Shown piece after piece: positions 36,423 to 45,508 of a stretch of 64,000 nucleotides of DNA. The DNA is from Idiomarina baltica OS145 (GTDB lineage: Bacteria > Pseudomonadota > Gammaproteobacteria > Enterobacterales > Alteromonadaceae): the NCBI RefSeq assembly GCF_000152885.1, contig NZ_CH672407.1, forward strand, positions 239,020 through 303,019, given 5' to 3'. Numbering within the stretch: the first letter of the stretch is position 1; each line of letters starts with the position of its first letter. The position numbers were made by a program, and so were the translations under genes. The notes beneath the pieces are model-generated. The model ran no database searches. It saw nothing but the letters and a program-made list of their open reading frames with translations, and was not told the origin of the DNA.

Positions 36423-37604
36423 GTGATGAATGCAGCTTCACTCGCAAGTACAGAGTACGCATTAAATACACTATATATTTTGTTGTCAGGCGCATTAGTC
36501 ATGTGGATGGCAGCCGGCTTCGCAATGCTAGAAGCGGGTTTAGTGCGCAGCAAAAACACCACCGAGATACTCACTAAAAATATTGTCCTTTTTGCGCTCG
36601 CCTGTATCGCCTACCTGATAATTGGCTACACTCTCATGTATGGCGCTGGTGGTACCGACAACTTCGCCGACAATGCTGACTTTTTCTTTCAAAGTGTGTT
36701 TGTCGCTACAGCTATGTCGATTGTTTCTGGTGCAGTCGCTGAACGTATGAAATTACTGGCATTCTTTATTTTTGCCGTCGTTCTGTCAGCCTTTATTTAT
36801 CCTTTTCAAGGTAGCTGGAGCTGGGGAGGCGGATTTCTGGCTGAAGCAGGCTTTGTCGACTTTGCGGGCTCGGGTATTGTTCACATGGCAGGTGCATCAG
36901 CAGCGCTTGCGGGTGTTCTATTATTAGGCGCTCGACGAGGTAAATATAAGGACGGCAAGCCGACCGCTATTCCCGGCGCTAACATGCCGTTAGCGGCGTT
37001 AGGTACATTAATTCTCTGGTTTGGGTGGTTCGGTTTTAACGGTGGCTCACAGTTGGCCATCCATGACATAGAAAATGCAAATGCAGTGGCAAAAGTATTC
37101 GTGAACACCAATACCGCAGCAGCAGCTGGGGCAATAGGTGCACTGCTCATCACTGTTTTTATTTGGCGCAAAGCGGATCTGACAATGATTGTAAACGGGG
37201 TATTGGCCGGCTTAGTCGCGATTACTGCTCAACCCTTAACACCGGAGCCCTACACCGCCGCGATTATCGGCGCAAGCGCGGGGGTACTCGTCGTCATATC
37301 AATTATCTCACTCGACCGTCTTCGTATTGATGATCCAGTCGGCGCATTGTCCGTACATGGTGTGGTAGGTTTTTATGGCTTGATGCTTGTCCCTTTGACT
37401 GATGCGAGCGCAACTTGGTCGGTTCAACTGCTCGGCGCGGCGGCGATTTTTGGTTGGACATTTGTCGCTAGTCTGGTTATCTGGTATCTGTTAAAAGTCA
37501 CAGTGGGTATTCGTGTGAGCGAGGAGCAGGAGTATCTGGGCGGTGATATCAGTGAATGCGGTGTCGAAGCCTATCCAGAATTTACGGGCTCAACAAAGCG
37601 TTAG
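36423..37604 (+). CDS. amtB: Ammonium transporter AmtB
   Basis: Trimeric ammonium channel with 11 helices. 393 residues. The conserved pore His pair is in SGIVHMAGASAALAG and GALSVHGVVGFYGLM; other signatures are AAGFAMLEAGLVRSKN, WFGWFGFNGGS and NTNTAAAAGA. The frame opens GTG-ATG, and either codon may start it, with TAGGAGG upstream. Unlike E. coli AmtB there is no obvious cleaved signal peptide. Confidence 0.96.
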   Translation: MMNAASLASTEYALNTLYILLSGALVMWMAAGFAMLEAGLVRSKNTTEILTKNIVLFALACIAYLIIGYTLMYGAGGTDNFADNADFFFQSVFVATAMSIVSGAVAERMKLLAFFIFAVVLSAFIYPFQGSWSWGGGFLAEAGFVDFAGSGIVHMAGASAALAGVLLLGARRGKYKDGKPTAIPGANMPLAALGTLILWFGWFGFNGGSQLAIHDIENANAVAKVFVNTNTAAAAGAIGALLITVFIWRKADLTMIVNGVLAGLVAITAQPLTPEPYTAAIIGASAGVLVVISIISLDRLRIDDPVGALSVHGVVGFYGLMLVPLTDASATWSVQLLGAAAIFGWTFVASLVIWYLLKVTVGIRVSEEQEYLGGDISECGVEAYPEFTGSTKR

Positions 37605-37676
37605 TGAATCAACGTTTGCCTGTGACCTACTCCATTGTTAAGTTAAGAAATACTTAATACGTAAGGGTTAAGTCTC

Positions 37677-38792
37677 ATGGCATCATCAAAAGAATACTGT
37701 AGCGAACTACTCAACCGAGCCGGCATTCAAATTAACGGTTCACACCCGTGGGATATGCAGGTACACGATGACAGCATCTTTGATCAGGTGTTGTCACGTG
37801 GCAATTTAGGGCTTGGAGAGACCTATATGGCGGGGCTATGGGATGCTGAGCGTTTAGACCAGTTTTTCCATAGGTTATTACGTTCCGGCGTGCAAGATGA
37901 AGTCAATCCGGCGCGCCTAATTTTCCATTCACTGAAAAGTCGTTTATTTAATCTACAAGACGATAAGCGCGCTTGGGAAGTCGGACAAAAACATTACGAT
38001 ATCGGCAATAAATTATATCAAGCCATGTTGGACGAACGCATGGTGTATACCTGTGGTTACTGGCGCGACGCTGATAACCTCAACGAGGCACAACGCGATA
38101 AATTAGAGCTTAGTTGCCAAAAGCTGCAGCTCAAACCGGGTATGAGGATACTCGATATCGGTTGTGGCTGGGGCAGCTTTATGCAGTATGCAGCGGAAAA
38201 CTACGGCGTTGAGTGTGTCGGTGTCACGATATCAAAAGAGCAAGTGCGCTTAGGTGAGGAGCGCTGCAAAGACCTACCTGTCGAGTTTCGTTTGCAAGAC
38301 TACCGCGACCTCGACGAGTCTTTTGACCGCATCATCAGCTTGGGCATGTTTGAACATGTCGGTCAGAAGAACTATGAAGATTACATGGATGTTGCTCGGC
38401 GGTGTCTGAAAGATGATGGCTTGTTTTTACTGCACACTATTGGTAAGAACGTTTCGGATACAGCGGCTGATCCGTGGATAAGTCGTTATATCTTTCCTAA
38501 CGGAGAAATCCCCTCCATCGCTCAAATCGGTGCAGCACTAGAACAACGGTTTGTTTGTGAAGATCTGCACAACTTTGGTGCCGACTACGATAAAACACTT
38601 ATGGGTTGGTTCGAAAACTTCGATACGGCTTGGCCTCAACTCGAGAGTGACTACGAAAAAACATTTTATCGCATGTGGAAATATTATTTGCTGTCATGCG
38701 CAGGCGCATTTCGCGCCCGCGACATTCAACTTTGGCAGTGGATTCTCAGTAAACAAGGTATCGAAGGTGGTTACCACCGACCCTTCGTTTAA
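37677..38792 (+). CDS. cfa: Cyclopropane-fatty-acyl-phospholipid synthase
   Basis: SAM-dependent enzyme that adds a methylene bridge to unsaturated fatty acyl chains in membrane phospholipids, typically on entry to stationary phase or acid stress. 371 residues (E. coli 382). SAM-binding LDIGCGWGSFMQYAAENYG, HYDIGNKLYQAMLDERMVYTCGYW and the C-terminal GGYHRPFV are diagnostic. The stop overlaps that of the convergent AI-2E family gene by 4 bp. Confidence 0.95.
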   Translation: MASSKEYCSELLNRAGIQINGSHPWDMQVHDDSIFDQVLSRGNLGLGETYMAGLWDAERLDQFFHRLLRSGVQDEVNPARLIFHSLKSRLFNLQDDKRAWEVGQKHYDIGNKLYQAMLDERMVYTCGYWRDADNLNEAQRDKLELSCQKLQLKPGMRILDIGCGWGSFMQYAAENYGVECVGVTISKEQVRLGEERCKDLPVEFRLQDYRDLDESFDRIISLGMFEHVGQKNYEDYMDVARRCLKDDGLFLLHTIGKNVSDTAADPWISRYIFPNGEIPSIAQIGAALEQRFVCEDLHNFGADYDKTLMGWFENFDTAWPQLESDYEKTFYRMWKYYLLSCAGAFRARDIQLWQWILSKQGIEGGYHRPFV

Positions 38793-39835
38793 GAACCAAT
38801 ATTAAACTCATGCGTGAACATATCCCAAAATGCCAAAAATAGAGCCGCTATCAGCGGACCTATGACAAAACCTGTGATACCAAATAAGCTCAGCCCACCT
38901 AATGTCGAAAACAATACAACATAGTCAGGCAGTTTGGTATCACGGCCGACTAAAAGCGGTCGCAAGGCGTTATCCGCTAGGCCAATAATAATGAGTCCGT
39001 AAAGTACCAATACGATGCCCTCGAACGTAGCCCCTGTTGCTAGCAAATAGACCGATACAGGGAGCCAGACAATACCCGCACCGACGGCTGGAATGAGTGA
39101 TAAAAATGCCATGACTACACCCCATAACACGGGCGCCGGAATGCCTAGCAATGCAAAAATAACACCGCCGAGCGCACCTTGAACCATCGCAACGACGATA
39201 TTGCCTTTAACGGTGGCTCGAGTAACCTCCGCAAACTTCTTAAATAGCTGATGTTCTCGCTCATCGCCTAGCGGCAGTGCACGTACCATCAAGCGGATTA
39301 ACTTATTACCATCACGCAATAAAAAGAAGGTCAAATAAAGCATCAACCCCAAGTTCATCACAAAGCCAAATGTATTCTGACCGACCACTAGCGCTTCTTG
39401 CGCAAAAAACTGACTCGCACTCATTGCCCATTGCGATATGCGCTCAGGGAGTGATTCTATATCAATACCCAAGCGAGCGAGTAAGTCAGGCAAAAACGGC
39501 AACCCCTTCTCAATTTTATCGACGATTTGCGCAATACTCACATCGCCGGATGACAGCTTTTGGTAAAGTTGCACGCCCTCTTGAATAAACGAGTAAGCCA
39601 CCAAAAGAACAGGAATAACCACAATGACCGTAGCGATTAGCAGCGTGAGTAAGGCGGCGCGATTACTGCGTCTTCCTAGCATACGCTTCAGCCGGATCTG
39701 TAACGGATAGAAGATAACAGCAACCGCGCATGCCCAGAAAATTGACGCCCAAAATGGCTTAAGAATCAGTGCAAAAGCGATGCTCACCGCGAGCAACATA
39801 AGTAAGAATGAGCGAGTTTCCAATTTGTCTTGCAT
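38789..39835 (-). CDS. AI-2E family transporter (PerM/UPF0118)
   Basis: 348 residues with about seven or eight helices in the AI-2E/PerM arrangement: hydrophobic pairs at the N-terminus (SIAFALILKPFWASIFWACAVAVIFYPL), an amphipathic middle region, and a C-terminal AFLSLIPAVGAGIVWLP and GLIIIGLADNALRPLLVG. Family members export autoinducer-2 or act as Na+/H+ antiporters; substrate assignment is not possible here. Confidence 0.88.
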   Translation of the reverse strand: MQDKLETRSFLLMLLAVSIAFALILKPFWASIFWACAVAVIFYPLQIRLKRMLGRRSNRAALLTLLIATVIVVIPVLLVAYSFIQEGVQLYQKLSSGDVSIAQIVDKIEKGLPFLPDLLARLGIDIESLPERISQWAMSASQFFAQEALVVGQNTFGFVMNLGLMLYLTFFLLRDGNKLIRLMVRALPLGDEREHQLFKKFAEVTRATVKGNIVVAMVQGALGGVIFALLGIPAPVLWGVVMAFLSLIPAVGAGIVWLPVSVYLLATGATFEGIVLVLYGLIIIGLADNALRPLLVGRDTKLPDYVVLFSTLGGLSLFGITGFVIGPLIAALFLAFWDMFTHEFNIGS

Positions 39836-39911
39836 AATCGTCCCAATTGATAGAAGCTTGTGAGGTTAGCCGGTCCCATATTAGTAAATGATTTACGCTT
39901 AAGATAGTGCG

Positions 39912-41624
39912 ATGAGCGCACACATATGGATACTCATGCACAATACATCAAACCCATACAGTTTTGCGACTTGGTGCCGAGAAACACTCGTTGAATTCAC
40001 CGAACTAAATGCTGAGAAGCAGGTATTCAGCGGTTTCTTGATCGCTGTCTTAGTAACCGCATGTATCCAGTTAATTGAGTATACTGGGGGACTGCCCAGC
40101 GTTTTTGAACATTTAATTTATTTTCCACTTATATTTGCAGGCTTATTGCTTGGACCTCGTATTGGTGCTTTAGGTGGTTTCGTTACGGGGTTAATGCTCA
40201 CCCCGATGTTTTTCCCCACGGAACTTAACAATCACTCCGAAGCGATAATCGATTGGCCTTTGCGGTTATTGATGCTCACGCTGCTTCCGCTTATAACTGG
40301 CCTTATTAGCCGCTCAGTTCAACAGCTCCATCATCTCGAGAATAAGGCCAAAAAGACGTTTCATGGAACAGCACTCCCCAATCACGATGCGCTACTGGAA
40401 CAGATTAATGAGTGGTCAAAAGAGACCGCAGCCCCTGCAGATGCGTTAATGGATATCATAAACTTACGGTTGAAAAACATTGATAAACTTCGCAATCAAG
40501 TAGGACATCAAAAGGCCGATAAAATCGTCGCTGAACTCGCTCGACAGTTAAAAGAGGCGCTCGGTAGCTCAGCGGAAATTGGCCAGACAGCTACTAATGA
40601 GTTAGTTGGACTCCATGCCAATACAGAACATTCACGAGAAGAGTTGCAAGAGAAACTGCAAGCATTACTCAGACAGCCCATTGTTATTGACGGTAACGAA
40701 TTCAGGCTAGATACATCAGCAGGTGTTCTTCGTGTTAAGCGAGAGAACGTAAAGGACAACGCCAATGTTGTCATTCATGACGCACATCAGCATGGTTATA
40801 GTGCCGCAGAGAATAACCAAGTGTTTTCATTTTTAGATCAAGATAATGACCTCGTTAATGACCAAGATGAGCCACTATCAAAACAGCTTTTATCGGCTAT
40901 CGAAAACGAAAACATCAAGCTTTATTATCAGCCACGCCTCAATACCAATTCTGGCTATTTCTCTGTTCTAGAAGCCATTGTTCGATGGCGTGACAACCAA
41001 CGCGGTTATTTATCACCAGAGGACTTCAAACCGCTCATCGAAGAGGCATCACTCGCCAAGCAATTTACCGGCTGGATGATTAAAACAGCTTTTAATGACG
41101 TATCTCAATGGATAAAAAAAGATTTTATTGTTCGCCTATCGCTGCATATCACTTTAAACGATATTCTTGAGCCGGCAATCTTAAACGCGGTTGCAAAATC
41201 ACTTAATCAGACTAAGTTCCCAGCCTCTAGCCTCAGCTTAGAGGTGAGTGAGAGATCGCTCGTACGTATCAATGAGCAGGCTAAAGTGTATTTAAAAAAA
41301 TTGCGTTCAATGGGCGTTACTGTCATTGCCGATCAGTTTGGTGAAGGTCAGCTCACACTTCAGAGTATTTTCGTCCTACCGGTTGATGCAATAAAGCTTT
41401 CTGAAAATTTAGTGCTACAGGCGACATCAAATAGTGACAAAAAGCGAACATTAATTTCAATGATCAAAATGGCACGCTCTCGTGGTCTAAAAACAATCGC
41501 AACGGGCGTCGATAATCGCGCCAAACTTTTATTACTTAAACATATTGGATGTGATGAGTTGCAAGGCTCAATCTTAAGTAAACCTACAGCTAAAGATGAT
41601 ATCCCATGGGCAAGAATCCGATAG
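39912..41624 (+). CDS. Membrane-bound GGDEF/EAL-derived protein, both domains degenerate
   Basis: 570 residues. Three to five N-terminal helices (to about residue 140) resemble a small membrane sensor, then a GGDEF-like region in which the signature loop reads GQTATNELVGL, with no GGDEF. The EAL-like domain reads EAIVRW (not EALLRW), SLEVSERSL keeps one Glu, ADQFGEG replaces DDFGTG, and GVDNRAKL lacks the late catalytic Glu. Metal-binding residues needed for cyclic-di-GMP hydrolysis are missing, so it is probably non-catalytic and acts as a receptor or protein partner. It overlaps the following gene by 19 bp, so the two are coupled. Confidence 0.82.
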   Translation: MSAHIWILMHNTSNPYSFATWCRETLVEFTELNAEKQVFSGFLIAVLVTACIQLIEYTGGLPSVFEHLIYFPLIFAGLLLGPRIGALGGFVTGLMLTPMFFPTELNNHSEAIIDWPLRLLMLTLLPLITGLISRSVQQLHHLENKAKKTFHGTALPNHDALLEQINEWSKETAAPADALMDIINLRLKNIDKLRNQVGHQKADKIVAELARQLKEALGSSAEIGQTATNELVGLHANTEHSREELQEKLQALLRQPIVIDGNEFRLDTSAGVLRVKRENVKDNANVVIHDAHQHGYSAAENNQVFSFLDQDNDLVNDQDEPLSKQLLSAIENENIKLYYQPRLNTNSGYFSVLEAIVRWRDNQRGYLSPEDFKPLIEEASLAKQFTGWMIKTAFNDVSQWIKKDFIVRLSLHITLNDILEPAILNAVAKSLNQTKFPASSLSLEVSERSLVRINEQAKVYLKKLRSMGVTVIADQFGEGQLTLQSIFVLPVDAIKLSENLVLQATSNSDKKRTLISMIKMARSRGLKTIATGVDNRAKLLLLKHIGCDELQGSILSKPTAKDDIPWARIR

Positions 41625-43822
41625 AAAGAACCAGTAAAGAAAAGATCGATAGTGCACACTCTCGCTGGTTGGCTGCGTATGCGATAACAACCGCGGTGAT
41701 TACCATTGTCGCGATAAGCCTATTTTACCTATTCCCATTTGATATGCAGATGTTACACATGGGCATTTTGTGCCTCGGTTTAGCCATTATCGCTGAGTCT
41801 GCATTTTTTATATGGCAAGCATTACGCGCCTCTAAGGCGACTTTCTCCGCGTTGCACCCGTCGCTAAGTCAGCTCGATGAGGGTGCCACCATCATTTATG
41901 AATTACATAAACAAAACGGCAATTTTCGACCTGCCTATGTCAGCGCCAATATATCTCATATCCTTGGTTATACGGTACAAGAAGCGTTAAGCCCCAATTG
42001 GTGGTTCGACAATGTTCATCCTGAAGATAGAGCGCTCACGCTAAGCGCTATTAGTAAAGTTGAAGCCAACAAGACGTTCGTTCATCGCTATCGTTTTCGT
42101 TCTAAGCATGGCAATTATATATGGCTACGCGACGAACTTCGCACCTTCAACGACGATGACACCAAAATTGCTGGTCAGTGGACCGACATGAGCCAAGACT
42201 TAACTTGGATGCGCGACAGCAAAGCAGTTACTCAACGTGAACTTATGGGCTTTGCCGAACTCAACGAGCACGACTGTATCGTTCGTGCCGACAATAATTT
42301 TCGTAATTTAGTGGGCCTGACCGATAGTCTGCCTAATGCTCATCATATTTTAGATTTTATTTCTCCGTTAAACAGTGATAACGAGAGCCCGCTATTAGCG
42401 ACAGGCATTGAGTATTTAGTCGAGTTTAATCGACCTAGTCAACAGTCACTGCAAGGTCTGCTGAAAATCAGCGAAGATAAGCAAGGGAGCGTTCGCTTCG
42501 TCACGCTAATTGATCTGTCTGCATTCATTTTAGAGCGTCGACGACTCAAACAGATCGCCTACTTACAGCCTTTGACCGGGTTACCCAATATCGAGCAACT
42601 GAAGCTTGATCTTCAAAATGCACTTGAAACAGCAGCAGATAATGAGCTCGTTGCGGTACTTAATATCAATATTCGCGAGTTCCACAAAGTCAATGAGTCT
42701 TACGGCGTGGATGACGGCGATCGCGTATTACAACGAGTCGCGCAGCGCTTTAAACAGGCGCTTCCCGAAAACGCATTTTTGTACTGCGCATGGGGTGATG
42801 ACTTTTGGGTTTTATTGTCAGGTATTAAGGAATATATGGCTTTACAAGACCTGATGGATAACTTGATGAACTCACTTAACAAGCCAATTTTAATTGAACA
42901 GCACAAACAAATAAAAGCGTCCGCTAATATTGGTGCATGTACTTATCCCTTAGATGGTTTAACAGCAGCCGAGTTGCTCTCGTATGCCAGTTCCGCATTG
43001 CAACGCGCACGTCGACAAACGAGCGCATGCCAAGTTATTTTTAACCAGGAAATGGCAAGTGACTCACAGTCACAACTATTGGTGAAGCAACAGTTGCATG
43101 ATGCCATAGAAGCGTCACAATTCGAGATTTACTATCAACCGATGTGTGATTCAAGTCTGCAAGCGCAGGGGTACGAGGCTCTGTTAAGATGGAATCACGA
43201 AGAGGAAGGTGTGATTGCAGCCGCCAATTTTCTTCCACTTTGCGACACAGTGACCAAACAAAAACTTGGCACCTGGGCTATTCAACGTATTATCGACGAC
43301 CTTCCATCGATTCCAGTGAATGCTGAGGGTAAACGTAATATCGCTGTCAACGTATTCGCAGAACAGTTAGATGATGCGTTCGTTTCAGATATGGTTCAAT
43401 TCTCGCATCAGTTGTCTGAAACAAACACACATTTTTGTTTCGAACTGAAAGAAGCATCGTTGATAGATCCATCTGATGAGCTTCGGCAAACATTGAGCCG
43501 GCTGACTGAAGCAGGTTTCTCGCTGATTATTGATGACTTTGGCGCAGGCTTTGCAGGACTGACTTATTTGCGAGAGTTTCCGATTTCTGCGATTAAAGTC
43601 GAACATGACTTTATTAAAAAGCTCGATAACGAACGTGGTTATGCCATCGTGGACGGAATTGTTGAGCTCTCTCATCGCGCCGGAATAAAAGTACACGCTC
43701 TGGGCGTCGAGTCCGAGCAACAATTGAAACAAGCAAGAGCCCTAAAATTTGACTTATACCAAGGTCGATACATTCATCCCGCTAAACCTTTAAATGAACT
43801 CGTTGATAATATAAATAACTAG
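41606..43822 (+). CDS. PAS-GGDEF-EAL protein, probable cyclic-di-GMP phosphodiesterase
   Basis: 738 residues: two N-terminal helices (about 17-75), a PAS domain with a PAC-like tail (about 90-200; FRPAYVSANISHILGY, HRYRFRSKHGNYIWLRDE), a GGDEF-like domain with WGDDFWVLL in place of GGDEF, and a complete EAL domain with YQPM, EALLRW, AVNVFAEQ, FELKEASL, IDDFGAGFAGL, AIKVEHDFIKK, GVESEQQL and YQGRYIHPA. The EAL catalytic residues look intact, so phosphodiesterase activity is expected, while cyclase activity is unlikely. It works next to the degenerate EAL protein encoded just upstream. Confidence 0.87.
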   Translation: MGKNPIERTSKEKIDSAHSRWLAAYAITTAVITIVAISLFYLFPFDMQMLHMGILCLGLAIIAESAFFIWQALRASKATFSALHPSLSQLDEGATIIYELHKQNGNFRPAYVSANISHILGYTVQEALSPNWWFDNVHPEDRALTLSAISKVEANKTFVHRYRFRSKHGNYIWLRDELRTFNDDDTKIAGQWTDMSQDLTWMRDSKAVTQRELMGFAELNEHDCIVRADNNFRNLVGLTDSLPNAHHILDFISPLNSDNESPLLATGIEYLVEFNRPSQQSLQGLLKISEDKQGSVRFVTLIDLSAFILERRRLKQIAYLQPLTGLPNIEQLKLDLQNALETAADNELVAVLNINIREFHKVNESYGVDDGDRVLQRVAQRFKQALPENAFLYCAWGDDFWVLLSGIKEYMALQDLMDNLMNSLNKPILIEQHKQIKASANIGACTYPLDGLTAAELLSYASSALQRARRQTSACQVIFNQEMASDSQSQLLVKQQLHDAIEASQFEIYYQPMCDSSLQAQGYEALLRWNHEEEGVIAAANFLPLCDTVTKQKLGTWAIQRIIDDLPSIPVNAEGKRNIAVNVFAEQLDDAFVSDMVQFSHQLSETNTHFCFELKEASLIDPSDELRQTLSRLTEAGFSLIIDDFGAGFAGLTYLREFPISAIKVEHDFIKKLDNERGYAIVDGIVELSHRAGIKVHALGVESEQQLKQARALKFDLYQGRYIHPAKPLNELVDNINN

Positions 43823-43823
43823 C

Positions 43824-43848
43824 GCAAGCATTCGTGTTTGCTATTATT
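43824..43848 (+). terminator. Weak terminator after the PAS-GGDEF-EAL gene
   Basis: A 7-bp stem GCAAGCA / TGTTTGC with one G-T pair and a TTCG tetraloop, followed by TATTATT. It begins 2 bp after the stop codon. It may separate this gene from the downstream ArsR-type regulator. Confidence 0.4.
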
Positions 43849-43878
43849 GAGCGCGTTCATCCTGATGGTATTAAAGTT

Positions 43879-44181
43879 ATGAATCCGGAAACATTAAAGA
43901 CTTCCTCTCAAGAGGCTGCGAAAGTGATGCAGTTGCTATCTCACCCCGATCGCTTGCTCATTCTATGTTTACTCAGCGAAAAAGAGTACTCAGTGGGCGA
44001 AATTGAAAAGCAACTAGATATTCATCAACCCATGTTATCGCAACATTTAAATCGTTTGCGTCAACAATCATTAGTCGCTACGCGTCGAGAAGGTAAGTAC
44101 ATTTATTACCAACTTTGCGATGGTAATACAAAGACCATTATGGAACTCCTCTACCGCCTTTATTGTCCAACGGACAGTTAA
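43879..44181 (+). CDS. ArsR-family regulator, YgaV/BigR/SqrR type (sulfide/persulfide sensing)
   Basis: 100 residues. Winged-helix HTH with LLSHPDRLLILCLLSEKEYSVGEIEKQLDIHQPMLSQHLNRLRQQSLV and REGKYIYYQL. It follows the YgaV/BigR pattern, with one Cys in ILCLL (Cys30) and one near the C-terminus in RLYCPTD (Cys96); in BigR and SqrR the equivalent pair forms a tetrasulfide or disulfide to release DNA. A third Cys is at residue 80. I chose the ATG giving MNPETL; the longer GTG-start frame would begin inside the terminator hairpin. No sulfide-oxidation genes are adjacent. Confidence 0.85.
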   Translation: MNPETLKTSSQEAAKVMQLLSHPDRLLILCLLSEKEYSVGEIEKQLDIHQPMLSQHLNRLRQQSLVATRREGKYIYYQLCDGNTKTIMELLYRLYCPTDS

Positions 44182-44328
44182 CAAACGTAGGTAAGAGCAT
44201 AATGGCCAATCGAGATCGCGTTTATCAAGTATCAGCCAATCGAGAATCTGCAAGTCACAAGCTTCGTTATATCGAAAGGTCGGCGCCAGAACAAGGTGAT
44301 TGCCGTTTGTGCGCCAGCATTCCGAGTG

Positions 44329-44898
44329 CTAAGTCGCCTGTAGCATCTCGAGATGATAGCGAATGCCTTCAACGTGAGGATCTTTAACTCCCAGCTGACG
44401 AAGTCCATCTGAAAGCTTAAGTAGGTACTCACTATTGTCCCCGCTTGGGCCTCGACTTTTAGCAATATGTGTCGCGATTTCATCAAGTGGCGCTTCGCCT
44501 AAGAAGGCCGCATTGTCGCTACTAGCGATATATACAAGACCATCCTCTTGACTACCGTCTTGAAATTGCATGGGTGTAAAAAAGCGGAGATAGCCATTTT
44601 TCTCTCGATGATCTAAGTGTTCGAAAACGGCAGGCGATACTCGATAAGCCATGCCTGTACAGGTCTCTCCCGGCGTTTCAATTAACGTGAGTACACGACC
44701 GGGTGATTCGGGCGTACCACGGTGATCGTGTGAACCTTGCCAAAACCGGCGACTCCAGCCCGAAATGGTAGCAGGCTTACGTTCGATATATGGGAAATCA
44801 ACCTTGTAGATTAAGGAGCCATAACCGAACAACCAAACAGATTCGAATGTTGATAAATCTTGGCGTTGCTTATTAATTAAACTCGTATCGTGAGACAT
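44329..44898 (-). CDS. chaC: ChaC-type gamma-glutamylcyclotransferase
   Basis: Cleaves glutathione (or other gamma-glutamyl compounds) to 5-oxoproline and the dipeptide or amine. 189 residues; signature LFGYGSLIYKVDFPY, R-x-FWQGSHDHRGTPESPGRVLTL, the catalytic Glu in DHREKNGY, and YIASSDNAAFLGEAP. Matches the ChaC family. Transcribed away from the ArsR-type gene, with a 147-bp gap in which I see no convincing gene. Confidence 0.9.
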   Translation of the reverse strand: MSHDTSLINKQRQDLSTFESVWLFGYGSLIYKVDFPYIERKPATISGWSRRFWQGSHDHRGTPESPGRVLTLIETPGETCTGMAYRVSPAVFEHLDHREKNGYLRFFTPMQFQDGSQEDGLVYIASSDNAAFLGEAPLDEIATHIAKSRGPSGDNSEYLLKLSDGLRQLGVKDPHVEGIRYHLEMLQAT

Positions 44899-45016
44899 CT
44901 AGTACTCCTTTCAGATACATCCTGATAAGGCAAAGTCTAACAAGCTTTTGTAATTGACAGTAGCTTGGCTTCGTTGCACTCTTATTCGCATTCAATACGA
45001 TTAAAAAGGTCACTCT

Positions 45017-45508
45017 ATGAGCCGTTCACTTGTCGATCACTTAGCACAGTACGCAAAGTATCATCGTGATCCGCGCAATATACTGACTCACCTCATTGGT
45101 ATTCCACTAATTGTGGTCGCTATATTAACCTTACTGAGCCGCCCAGAGTTTAGTGTTGGCTATCTTCTACTGACACCCGCCAACTTAGTCGTATTCATTG
45201 CGGTGGTATTTTATATACGTCTCGACATTCCCCTTGGACTGCTCATGACAGTCCTTTTGTGGTTAGCGTTGTCAGTAAGTCGCGAACTTGCCGCCTTACC
45301 CACCACAGCGTGGTTAATATTTGGTATTGCATTATTCATCATCGGTTGGGTTTTCCAATTTATTGGCCATTACTTTGAAGGTAAAAAACCTGCTTTTGTC
45401 GATGACATAATGGGCCTTGCCATTGGTCCACTGTTCGTTGTGACTGAAATTATTTTCGTTTTAGGTTTACGTAAACAACTGAAAAATGAGGTTGAAAAAC
45501 GTCAGTGA
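45017..45508 (+). CDS. Mpo1-like (DUF962) membrane protein
   Basis: 163 residues with four or five hydrophobic segments. The N-terminal YAKYHRDPRNILTHLIGIP and the later QFIGHYFEGKKPAFVDD are the DUF962 signature; the His residues are those proposed as iron ligands in yeast Mpo1, a 2-hydroxy fatty acid dioxygenase. The bacterial function is not established. Four-base overlap with the MscS-type gene (GTGA). Confidence 0.85.
   Translation: MSRSLVDHLAQYAKYHRDPRNILTHLIGIPLIVVAILTLLSRPEFSVGYLLLTPANLVVFIAVVFYIRLDIPLGLLMTVLLWLALSVSRELAALPTTAWLIFGIALFIIGWVFQFIGHYFEGKKPAFVDDIMGLAIGPLFVVTEIIFVLGLRKQLKNEVEKRQ

Noticed and set aside
44202..44387. Small plus-strand ORF (about 61 codons from an ATG) between the ArsR-type gene and chaC
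   Set aside because: Weak ribosome site, no recognisable family, and its 3' third lies antisense to chaC. It could be real but nothing supports it beyond being open.
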